Assembly (NCBI GenBank): GCA_913051545.1
Contig: CAJXCD010000007.1
Location: forward strand, 1 to 64,000
DNA from: an uncultured Chloroflexota bacterium
GTDB taxonomy: Bacteria; Chloroflexota; Dehalococcoidia; Lucifugimonadales; CAJXCD01
Direction: 5' to 3'
Length of the DNA: 64,000 bases
The notes beneath the pieces are model-generated. The model searched no databases. It was given only the letters and a program-made list of their open reading frames with translations, and had not been told where the DNA came from. The position numbers and the translations under genes are program-made. Shown one piece after another: positions 57,098 to 64,000 of this stretch (positions within the stretch are counted from its first letter, which is position 1; the number at the start of each line of letters is the position of its first letter).

Positions 57098-57284
57098 GTC
57101 AAATCAGTATCTCCTTCATGATCCAGCCTAACCCCTACCAAGGAGTCCTATTATTTAATGTATAACAAATACATATGTTATATGCTACTAACACCCAAAA
57201 ATAGCCCCCCCCCATCTCAACAGTCATCAACTCCACTGGTGATCTATATAGTAATATGCACGAAACATATCTACAGGTTTAGGT

Positions 57285-58121
57285 ATGAAATTTAAGTACG
57301 AAATCTTAATTTACTCTGTACTTGCCATTGGACTGATTGCAGTGGTTTCAGTCGCAGCCGTTAGAACCTGGATGATAGAGAGCTACTTCATCTACTTCCC
57401 AGAGAGAGACGTCCAGGCTGATCCTTCCCGATTCGGATTGGCTTATGAGGAGGTCACCTTTTTTGCCAGAGATGGGGTAGAGCTCCACGGTTGGTTCGTG
57501 CCGGGTAGGAGTAGTCTGACACTGCTATGGTTTCATGGTAATGCTGGCAACATTAGTCACCGGCTGAACAACTTGAGACTTTTACATAACGAGCTAGAGG
57601 TAAACGTTTTCATATTTGACTATCGGGGATATGGTCGTAGTCAAGGGGAACCATCTGAGCAGGGTACCTATCTTGATGCCGAAGCCGCACTCGACTACCT
57701 TGGTTCAAGAAAGGATGTTTCCCTCGAACACCTAGCCTATTTCGGTCGATCCTTGGGTGCCGCAGTGGCAGTAGAGATGGGTATACATTACCCCCCATAT
57801 GCCCTAATACTGGAGTCAGCCTATACCTCTGTTCCTAACATGGCTCGCCGTGTTTATCCATTTTTCCCGATATGGCCATTTCTACAGACTCAGTACAATT
57901 CCCTGGCTAAAATTAGTAAAGTGAACGCTCCTGTACTAATACTCCACGGAAACGAAGACGATATTGTTCCAATCGAGGAAGGGGAACAGCTATTTGACGC
58001 AGCGAAGGATCCCAAGCAGTTCTACATTATCCATGGGGCGGAGCACAACAATACTTATCAAGTAGGGGGACAAGCCTACCTTGATAATCTACGGCTCTTT
58101 TTGGATCGACTGGAGAAATGA
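57285..58121 (+). CDS. Alpha/beta hydrolase (BEM46-like), membrane-anchored
   Basis: 278 residues. An N-terminal transmembrane helix (residues 8-28) is followed by an alpha/beta hydrolase core: LLWFHGNAGNISH oxyanion loop, nucleophile in YFGRSLGAAV (Ser near residue 154), Asp in NEDDIVP and His in GAEHNNTY. Probably a serine esterase or peptidase. Base composition is richer in GC than most of the window. Confidence 0.87.
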   Translation: MKFKYEILIYSVLAIGLIAVVSVAAVRTWMIESYFIYFPERDVQADPSRFGLAYEEVTFFARDGVELHGWFVPGRSSLTLLWFHGNAGNISHRLNNLRLLHNELEVNVFIFDYRGYGRSQGEPSEQGTYLDAEAALDYLGSRKDVSLEHLAYFGRSLGAAVAVEMGIHYPPYALILESAYTSVPNMARRVYPFFPIWPFLQTQYNSLAKISKVNAPVLILHGNEDDIVPIEEGEQLFDAAKDPKQFYIIHGAEHNNTYQVGGQAYLDNLRLFLDRLEK

Positions 58122-58297
58122 TGTTGGCAAATTTCCAACAAGTTTTTGCTGAAATGCCTCTTTAAAACCTCTGAATGCTGATGGGCGGTGTATTGGGTGG
58201 GTATCGAAAAGCTGTTAAAGATTTGTAATACTGCTGTGAGGCAAAGGGTTAATTACCTCTATTACTACCTCGAAAAACATAATTGTTCCCACCGTAT

Positions 58298-59020
58298 TTA
58301 TTGCCTATTGGACGACATTTCCTCTTTTAATTCGCTTATCTTTTGCGTTAGTTCAGTAATAGCCTTGGTGTTAGGATCCCCCGCATTTGAAAAAACTGCT
58401 GCTAAGTTTGCTGTGATTGCCCCAAATATACCCAGTCCCCCAAGCATCAAAATCACGGCCACTCCACGGCCTGCATCGGATACGGGTAATGTATCACCAT
58501 ATGCGTAACCAATAGTGGTAGTAGTAACCAGAGACCACCATAAAGACTGTGGAAAAGACTCGAGAGAAGAGCCGTACCCTTGTTCAAAAGTCGTAACTAT
58601 TGTTGCACCAACTACTATGAGACCTACTGCGTACACAAGCAGAAAATCAGGTTTTCCAGCTCTAGTTGTACCTCTATAACTTTTCGCCGCAAACGCAATC
58701 AACCTAACTATTCGAAATGGTCGAAACCATGGCAAGACGACGACAATCAGCTCCAACCAATGAACTCTCAAGTAATTAATCCTATTAGTAGACAAAGCTG
58801 TTTTAACTACCATATCTACAGCAAACAATGTCCAAATCAATATATCTCCTATGAAGAAAAGTCTTTCTTCATTCTCCAACATATCCCAAAGAACTGGCCC
58901 AAGTAATAATGGAATCATTATCAAGGAAAGAATCATCAAAGGTATCTCTGTGATACGCTCTATTTTGTCCAGTAATAACTCTCGAGATCTGCGTAGTTCT
59001 TTTTTATTTACAGTATCCAT
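58298..59020 (-). CDS. Voltage-gated-type ion channel with unusual selectivity filter
   Basis: 240 residues with an S1-S4-like N-terminal half, an S4-type segment (WFRPFRIVRLIAF, Arg100, 103, 106), pore helix and S6 (VILMLGGLGIFGAITANL). The filter reads TTTTIGYAYGDTLP (residues 166-179), i.e. TIGY-AY-GD: two residues inserted into the standard T-V/I-G-Y-G-D. A short coiled-coil tail (KAITELTQKISELKEEM) probably tetramerises the channel. No RCK domain. Confidence 0.85.
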   Translation of the reverse strand: MDTVNKKELRRSRELLLDKIERITEIPLMILSLIMIPLLLGPVLWDMLENEERLFFIGDILIWTLFAVDMVVKTALSTNRINYLRVHWLELIVVVLPWFRPFRIVRLIAFAAKSYRGTTRAGKPDFLLVYAVGLIVVGATIVTTFEQGYGSSLESFPQSLWWSLVTTTTIGYAYGDTLPVSDAGRGVAVILMLGGLGIFGAITANLAAVFSNAGDPNTKAITELTQKISELKEEMSSNRQ

Positions 59021-59170
59021 GAAACCTTCCTGATATTGCTCACCTAATTATGAGTTTGAGATTAATATGATTACACACGGTCTATCCAATTGTATGTCTG
59101 GCAAACATACCCTCGACATTTTAATTTAGAGTTTGTTCATTTAAACCAGCATATATATACCCTGCCAATT

Positions 59171-59950
59171 TCATAACTCAGTTTGCTCAAATCCCCACTC
59201 CACTAACTTAGACACCATACGTCTTATCCGTGGTCTGTCGCTATTAACGTAGGATTTAGAGGGGCGGTAAGAGTATTTTGTTTTGGCGTAAAACGCCATG
59301 ATCTGCTTTTCTTGATAATCCGTCTCTGGGTGAGCCACGAAACTGACGGAGAGTTGATGACGACCTGGCCGGCCTCCGAATGAGCCGTGAAGCAGGTTTT
59401 CAGTGAACACTAGTACATCTCCGGGTTCGGTCTCCAACGTCCAGCATGGCACCTCTGTCGGCGCCAGGCCGAAGGGTCTGAAGTCAAGTTCGTCGGTTCG
59501 AGGCCGCAACAGCTCGAAGTAGTCCGGCGAACCGTACTTATGAGTGCCTGGAATAACCCGCAACGCCCCAGTATCCTTTGTGGCACTGTCAAAATACATT
59601 GCCACCTTGATTTGTCCTATATCCTCGGTAAACTCAGTAGCTCCGTGCCACGGCGTATCTCCGACACGCAGGTTACCCTGGGTACCACCTAGGAAAAAAT
59701 CGGAACCCAGCAGTGACTCGGGTATCTGGTAGACCCGATCATCGTCTATCAGGGTGGCTAGTAGAGGATCTCTTTCAAAAAATGGTAGCCCCCACTCAGC
59801 CTCGCCAGTATATGGCCCCCCTCCCCGCATATCCTGAAATGTGCTAAGAGACGCTTCTCGCAACGCGTCGGTCTCTTCCATCGAGAAGAGCTGCGGCAGC
59901 ACGAGAAATCCGAAGGCCTCGAAATGTGATATCTGTCCCTGTGTTAACAT
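59171..59950 (-). CDS. PhyH-family Fe/2-oxoglutarate enzyme with HxA in place of HxD (halogenase-like)
   Basis: 259 residues. The block VGDTPWHGATEF (His102, Ala104) aligns position by position with VGDTNWHSDTC of the paralogue at 36393, so the facial-triad Asp is replaced by Ala. The distal His is in LLHGSFGG (His188) and the 2-oxoglutarate Arg in GRPGRHQL. RVIPGTH is intact. In PhyH-fold halogenases such as SyrB2 the same Asp-to-Ala change opens a site for chloride. The enzyme may therefore halogenate, or have lost activity. Base composition is clearly higher in GC than the average here, pointing to separate origin. Confidence 0.87.
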   Translation of the reverse strand: MLTQGQISHFEAFGFLVLPQLFSMEETDALREASLSTFQDMRGGGPYTGEAEWGLPFFERDPLLATLIDDDRVYQIPESLLGSDFFLGGTQGNLRVGDTPWHGATEFTEDIGQIKVAMYFDSATKDTGALRVIPGTHKYGSPDYFELLRPRTDELDFRPFGLAPTEVPCWTLETEPGDVLVFTENLLHGSFGGRPGRHQLSVSFVAHPETDYQEKQIMAFYAKTKYSYRPSKSYVNSDRPRIRRMVSKLVEWGFEQTEL

Positions 59951-60060
59951 TCAATATCTCCTTGATACTAGTTCATATCTTACTCGTTGAACCATGCCGA
60001 CAGTACACCTATGGTACTGACCTTTTCGTAGCTAATCGAATAAGGTCAACTCAATATTGA

Positions 60061-61359
60061 TCATTCACGCTGCATTGTAATGTATACATCCACTTTGGCC
60101 GCTGATCCACAGGACGCGGACTTGGCTTGGGCCTGGATGTAGTTCCATGGTGCTGTGATTACACAATGTGCACCTCGGCCGTGTTTGAGGATTTCAGTGG
60201 GAGCGTGGATGACCTGCCAGTCCTTGGTATTGTGAGAGCCTAGAATACACCAACGTACGTCATTCGACTTATGTGTGTTGTAAACTTGAATGTTCTTTGA
60301 TGCATATCCCCTTGATTCCATAATGCCACTGTCAACAAACTTGTCTGTAGTCACATAGTCACGGAATAGGTACCCGTCCTTCTCACGCCGAGGAGGGATA
60401 TCAAAAGGACTTATTTCATACACCATGTTTAGCCCCCAGTCGGTGATTAGGAGAGTTCCTCTTCTGGTGACGTGTACGTAGGTGGGCGAAACCACATGTT
60501 GAGTTGCTGTCCTACGGCTCTGTCCACTTGCTCCACCCAATTCCCAGACCAATTCCTTGTCACGGTTAACGCAGAGTATCCTCGACCGCTCGCAGCAAAT
60601 TATGGTCAGGCCACCACCGTTCTCGTCCATTCCATACCTAATTGCACGCACTGGGGTATACAATCGATCGTACAAGTCTCCATACCCCTGCTCGCCCTTA
60701 GATTCTGGACCATCCCCGCGTGAACCATACGTCCACACGGTCTTCTCACTGGCTGTATCTATCTCTCGTACAAGCCCTGCGTTGGAACCAACGCCATAGT
60801 ATCCTATCAACAAATCGCCCCCGTATGAAGCATTGTCATCTCTAGAAATCCTGTGGAGATAAAAGGGGTTAGCATGGGGTTGAGTGTCATATCCCCACAC
60901 CTTAACTTTATCGCTTAGCCGAATTTTGAATACTCCATTGGGAGAGTCTGATGCCATGATATGATAATCGTCCCAGTAAATAGCATCGAGAGGTGCTTCA
61001 AGACCGGTGTAGTGCCATAGGATTTTACCGGAGGTTCTGTGGATTATCATGACTCGGTGCTCACCTTTGTGCTCTGTAATAAGCACGTGTCCCTTGTAGG
61101 GACCAGCAATCAAGAAATGTGCAGAGTCAGACTCGCTCAAGTGATCACCAGTGCCAGCAATACCTCGTTCCCCATACAGGACTTTGAGTCTACCTGTATT
61201 CCGGTCTATTAGTAACGTGTCGGATCCAAATTGCTCTCCGACCACTATCTCTCCTGGGTTGAATGGGTTCTCTTCCGCCATATGAGGTCCAGCAAGCTCC
61301 CCTTCGCCCACACCCGAATTACCTGTGCCGTAAGACCATAGAACCATATAAGTCTCCAT
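60061..61359 (-). CDS. Beta-propeller protein (PQQ/arylsulfotransferase-like), function unknown
   Basis: 432 residues. Repeating blades such as VLWSYGTGNSG, KILWHYTGLEAPLDAIYWDD, KTVWTYGSRGDGP and ELVWELGGASGQS fit a WD/PQQ-type propeller of the arylsulfotransferase-like class, with an extra C-terminal beta domain (residues 335-432). The PQQ-binding residues and the sulfotransferase active-site His cannot be located securely. No signal peptide. High in GC, like the neighbouring HxA enzyme 110 bases downstream, so the two may share an origin. Confidence 0.65.
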   Translation of the reverse strand: METYMVLWSYGTGNSGVGEGELAGPHMAEENPFNPGEIVVGEQFGSDTLLIDRNTGRLKVLYGERGIAGTGDHLSESDSAHFLIAGPYKGHVLITEHKGEHRVMIIHRTSGKILWHYTGLEAPLDAIYWDDYHIMASDSPNGVFKIRLSDKVKVWGYDTQPHANPFYLHRISRDDNASYGGDLLIGYYGVGSNAGLVREIDTASEKTVWTYGSRGDGPESKGEQGYGDLYDRLYTPVRAIRYGMDENGGGLTIICCERSRILCVNRDKELVWELGGASGQSRRTATQHVVSPTYVHVTRRGTLLITDWGLNMVYEISPFDIPPRREKDGYLFRDYVTTDKFVDSGIMESRGYASKNIQVYNTHKSNDVRWCILGSHNTKDWQVIHAPTEILKHGRGAHCVITAPWNYIQAQAKSASCGSAAKVDVYITMQRE

Positions 61360-61643
61360 TGAAAAGCACGTTTTGTTGAACTAGCATTCGTGATTATCAA
61401 ATCTACATCTTGGTTAGCAATAAGGCTTAGTGGATGGAGATAACACACCATTATCAGTAAACCCAATAATAATTTTTCTTACTGATATCGTCAAACTCAT
61501 AGAATTTGGCACGAGCAGCACTTATTAAAATGCCTTTCCTGGGTTATCCGGATTGAGATATATTAGAGACGTTTGCTTCATGCGTGAAACAATGTCAATA
61601 AACCACTCATCCTCTCCAATTTATCTTGAGCTCTTTGAAATTG

Positions 61644-64000
61644 CTATATACTTGGAGGAGTCCCCAAAGAAACTGACTCAATCTCAATTTGCCCATGCTT
61701 GACTTCCACGAATGGTTTGCCGGATTTGATTCCAACAACGCCAAATCCTGATTTTGTAGACAAAAATGAACGGAAATCAGATTGTGTTAACGAATCAATA
61801 TAAATCTTATGATCAACAGCATCATACCTGACACCGCTTACTGCTTGAAGCAGTGAATAAGAAGCAAGTGCACGTCCATACCAATGACCTGCTTCATATT
61901 CGTCGAAAGGATTCCTATTTGAATGAGTATATCGTTTACGACATGTTGTAACTATGTTAATACCTTCTTCTACAAGACCTAAGGCGATCATGTGCGAGGC
62001 TACTTGATATTCGATACCTGTCCACACTTCATCACTATAAGGAAATGGCAAAGAAGGCCTTCCACCTTTAGGCCATGAACATAATATTAACCCCCCATCT
62101 GACCCTGTTGCATAAGTTGGCCGTTGGGTATTGGAATGCTGTGATAAATTGTTCTTGAAGTTGTACTTATAGACTGCCTTTAAATGACTTTTGATTTTAT
62201 CTTTATCTATGATTTCGCCTAACCCACAAACGTACGCTAGCCAAGCTCCAATCACCCCATCTGAAAGACACCCATCTCCGTACTGGTACTTAGGACCCTC
62301 GTCTCTAATTAAATCCACCCCTTCTGCAGATAGATAAGCTGGTCTATTATTTTTGAAATCGATAGGACTTCCTGCTTTTAGTCCTTCCCACTGTGTTTTT
62401 TGAATGAAATACTCCCCATTAAACAGTTCCTGTTCACAGTACTCACGTCCTCGATCTAGTAGAATTTTATATCTGGAAGATTCTTCTCCTAGATGTTCAG
62501 AAATAAGGTAAGCCGCTTTCAATGCCCCTAAGTAAATAGATGAGCACATACCATTTGCACCCCAAAATTCGATGTCATAAGTATTGTGTTGGGGTTCTAA
62601 AAGAAAACCAGAATTTGACGGATCCCAAGTATCTATACAGTAATTAAGGCTTGTTTTGACATTCCCCCAAATCGATTCTAGCCAACTCGTATCTCCAGAT
62701 ATTCGCCAATCTCTGTACACCTGCATGATTTCACCAAGTTGCCCATCTGCTGCAGGCAGAAAATCATGGGGGGCTTGACCTATAGGTAACGCAGCTCTAA
62801 AACGTTGGTGGCCAGAAGTATCTTGAGAATAATTAAAGGCGGTCTCTCTTAAACTTCTTTCTAAATCCGAGAAAAGGTGCGGGATAGCCTGAGCATAGTT
62901 CCAAACATGTGTGCATGAGCCAGGGCAGTTGCCTGAATTGTCATTACATCCCTCCCAACACCAAAGTTTCCCATCTGCCTGCCGCAGTAATGTTGGTGAT
63001 TTCAAGATAGATAAATTTGATGCTACTGCTTCAATTAGAGTTTCTGGCAGGGTTGTGTCATGAAATGTATCGGCAAATAATTCTGTTTGTTTCTTAAGTA
63101 ATTTGAAATTCTTTGACCAATACGAAACAACTGAGTCGATATCCGAGAAGCGTTGTGCGTACCATGGCACATGGTACATCCGTGGTTGATTTCCCAAATT
63201 ATCTCTCGATTGAGCAGGGATATATCGGGTTGGTGTGACGCTCTCATCATAACCATAACTTAAATCAGTCTTTGGTACATACCAAGATAATAGTACGTTG
63301 ATATCTTTACTTTCATTAGGTTGTAATGTAAACGGAACGTATATTGACCCACCAGGACTAGGCTCACCATCATTGACTGGTTGTTTATTGTAATATTGCC
63401 CTCGTTCTACATCAGTCCAAACAAAACTCTGCGAATCAAACCAACCACCCCGAAACCAAGCACAATTTACATATGCTAAATCATCTAGAATTGAGACATT
63501 AAAAGCCCCTTCGATATGTGGATGATTATCATTTTCTGGCTGCCATAGCGTTAATCCATTACAAGATTTCAAAACTGAATCATCTCCGGAACCAACACTC
63601 ATAAAGTTGATCGTGTTGAATGAATAAACTGCTGAAATTACTCTGTCGGAGTCATTACGAAACCGGTATTCTAAAGCCGCAACTGGCAAACTAGATAGAT
63701 CGGCATCACTAGGAACGAATGGACTCCATCCCTTGATCTCAGTTTTCAGTTCAAAAGAATCATCAGATAACTCAACTATTCCGAATGGGAATTGGCTCTT
63801 AAACGCCGCTGAGTCAAAGCGAGGAAGCCCAAAAGTAGAATCTGCTACACCGTTCCCTGTATCAGGCAACCCAAAAATTTTGAATCGAGGAACAGGTCCT
63901 TCAAGAACCCTCGCTTTATTTTGTTCACCCTCAACACAAACAGCAGAATATATATACGGTTGATTAAACATTTTAGGACTGTTTCGCACAGAAATATGAG
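61644..64000 (-). CDS. GH116-like beta-glucosidase / glucosylceramidase (5' end beyond right edge)
   Basis: About 785 codons visible; the open frame runs off the right edge. The N-terminal GH116 domain is beginning in the visible part and the (alpha/alpha)6 barrel is complete: CPGSCTHVWNYAQAIPHLF, TYDIEFWGANGMCSSIYLGA (candidate nucleophile Glu) and EVWTGIEYQVASHM are hallmark blocks. Members cleave beta-glucosides, including glucosylceramide. The GTG in frame at 63989 is unlikely to be the true start. Substrate is inferred from family. Confidence 0.85.
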   Translation of the reverse strand, partial: HISVRNSPKMFNQPYIYSAVCVEGEQNKARVLEGPVPRFKIFGLPDTGNGVADSTFGLPRFDSAAFKSQFPFGIVELSDDSFELKTEIKGWSPFVPSDADLSSLPVAALEYRFRNDSDRVISAVYSFNTINFMSVGSGDDSVLKSCNGLTLWQPENDNHPHIEGAFNVSILDDLAYVNCAWFRGGWFDSQSFVWTDVERGQYYNKQPVNDGEPSPGGSIYVPFTLQPNESKDINVLLSWYVPKTDLSYGYDESVTPTRYIPAQSRDNLGNQPRMYHVPWYAQRFSDIDSVVSYWSKNFKLLKKQTELFADTFHDTTLPETLIEAVASNLSILKSPTLLRQADGKLWCWEGCNDNSGNCPGSCTHVWNYAQAIPHLFSDLERSLRETAFNYSQDTSGHQRFRAALPIGQAPHDFLPAADGQLGEIMQVYRDWRISGDTSWLESIWGNVKTSLNYCIDTWDPSNSGFLLEPQHNTYDIEFWGANGMCSSIYLGALKAAYLISEHLGEESSRYKILLDRGREYCEQELFNGEYFIQKTQWEGLKAGSPIDFKNNRPAYLSAEGVDLIRDEGPKYQYGDGCLSDGVIGAWLAYVCGLGEIIDKDKIKSHLKAVYKYNFKNNLSQHSNTQRPTYATGSDGGLILCSWPKGGRPSLPFPYSDEVWTGIEYQVASHMIALGLVEEGINIVTTCRKRYTHSNRNPFDEYEAGHWYGRALASYSLLQAVSGVRYDAVDHKIYIDSLTQSDFRSFLSTKSGFGVVGIKSGKPFVEVKHGQIEIESVSLGTPPSI

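Overview
The window looks like a chromosomal segment of a low-GC, free-living bacterium, most likely a marine Chloroflexota of the SAR202 / Dehalococcoidia type. This is an inference from content, not from a marker-gene tree. It rests on a UGG-specifier T-box in front of a tryptophan operon, a PcrA-type helicase, system I cytochrome c genes reduced to CcmF/CcmH, and the mix of enolase-superfamily, luciferase-like, phytanoyl-CoA-dioxygenase-like and DapA-like catabolic enzymes reported as expanded in SAR202 genomes. Genes are short-spaced, with many TTG/GTG starts and good Shine-Dalgarno sites. I see no prophage, insertion sequence, CRISPR array or rRNA.

Layout. 1-2795: RND efflux pump, cut by the left edge. 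3.1-8.4 kb: GAPDH, a SelA-like PLP enzyme, two DapA-family lyases with their own near-consensus promoter, and a GNAT acetyltransferase, with a perfect 19-bp hairpin after the lyases. 8.5-12.5 kb (minus): cytochrome c maturation operon ccmH-ccmF-ccmI-like plus a secreted membrane-anchored protein. 12.6-20.9 kb (plus): BioD-like/DRTGG protein, spermidine genes speD-speE, a pcrA-like helicase, a split hot-dog enoyl-CoA hydratase pair, and a copper ATPase followed by a YHS protein. 21.0 kb: tRNA-Leu(CAA). 21.2-32.8 kb: mixed genes, including an unknown anchored protein, an MFS exporter, a solitary DppB-type permease, an SDR, a putative zinc protease, msrA, a ThuA-like protein, an FG-GAP lipoprotein with a 24-bp coding repeat, an SGNH hydrolase, an enolase-superfamily dehydratase and a cupin.

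32.8-41.4 kb is accessory in character: an unrecognised protein, a Gfo/Idh/MocA oxidoreductase, a TPR lipoprotein, two phytanoyl-CoA dioxygenase-like genes (one frameshifted by a single missing base) and two glycoside-hydrolase-like genes, one visibly richer in GC. 41.5-49.8 kb is housekeeping: tRNA-Arg(CCU), YqeK-like and HIT hydrolases, and the operon trpS-trpE-trpG-trpD-trpC-trpF under a complete Trp T-box riboswitch with a textbook promoter; trpA and trpB are not here. 49.9-51.7 kb: glnS. 51.8-64 kb is again accessory: an HNH-nuclease remnant, a beta-lactamase-fold serine hydrolase, a beta-propeller glycosidase-like protein, an LLM monooxygenase, a metallophosphoesterase, a small zinc-ribbon membrane protein, an alpha/beta hydrolase, an ion channel with an expanded selectivity filter, a third phytanoyl-CoA dioxygenase-like protein, another beta-propeller and a GH116 beta-glucosidase-like gene cut by the right edge.

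The most interesting item is the third PhyH-like enzyme (59171-59950). Its iron-binding HxD motif reads His-Gly-Ala, the substitution known from Fe/2-oxoglutarate halogenases such as SyrB2, while its two paralogues in the same window keep HxD. Together the accessory genes suggest breakdown of diverse carbohydrate or glycolipid-derived organic matter; that is inference from families.
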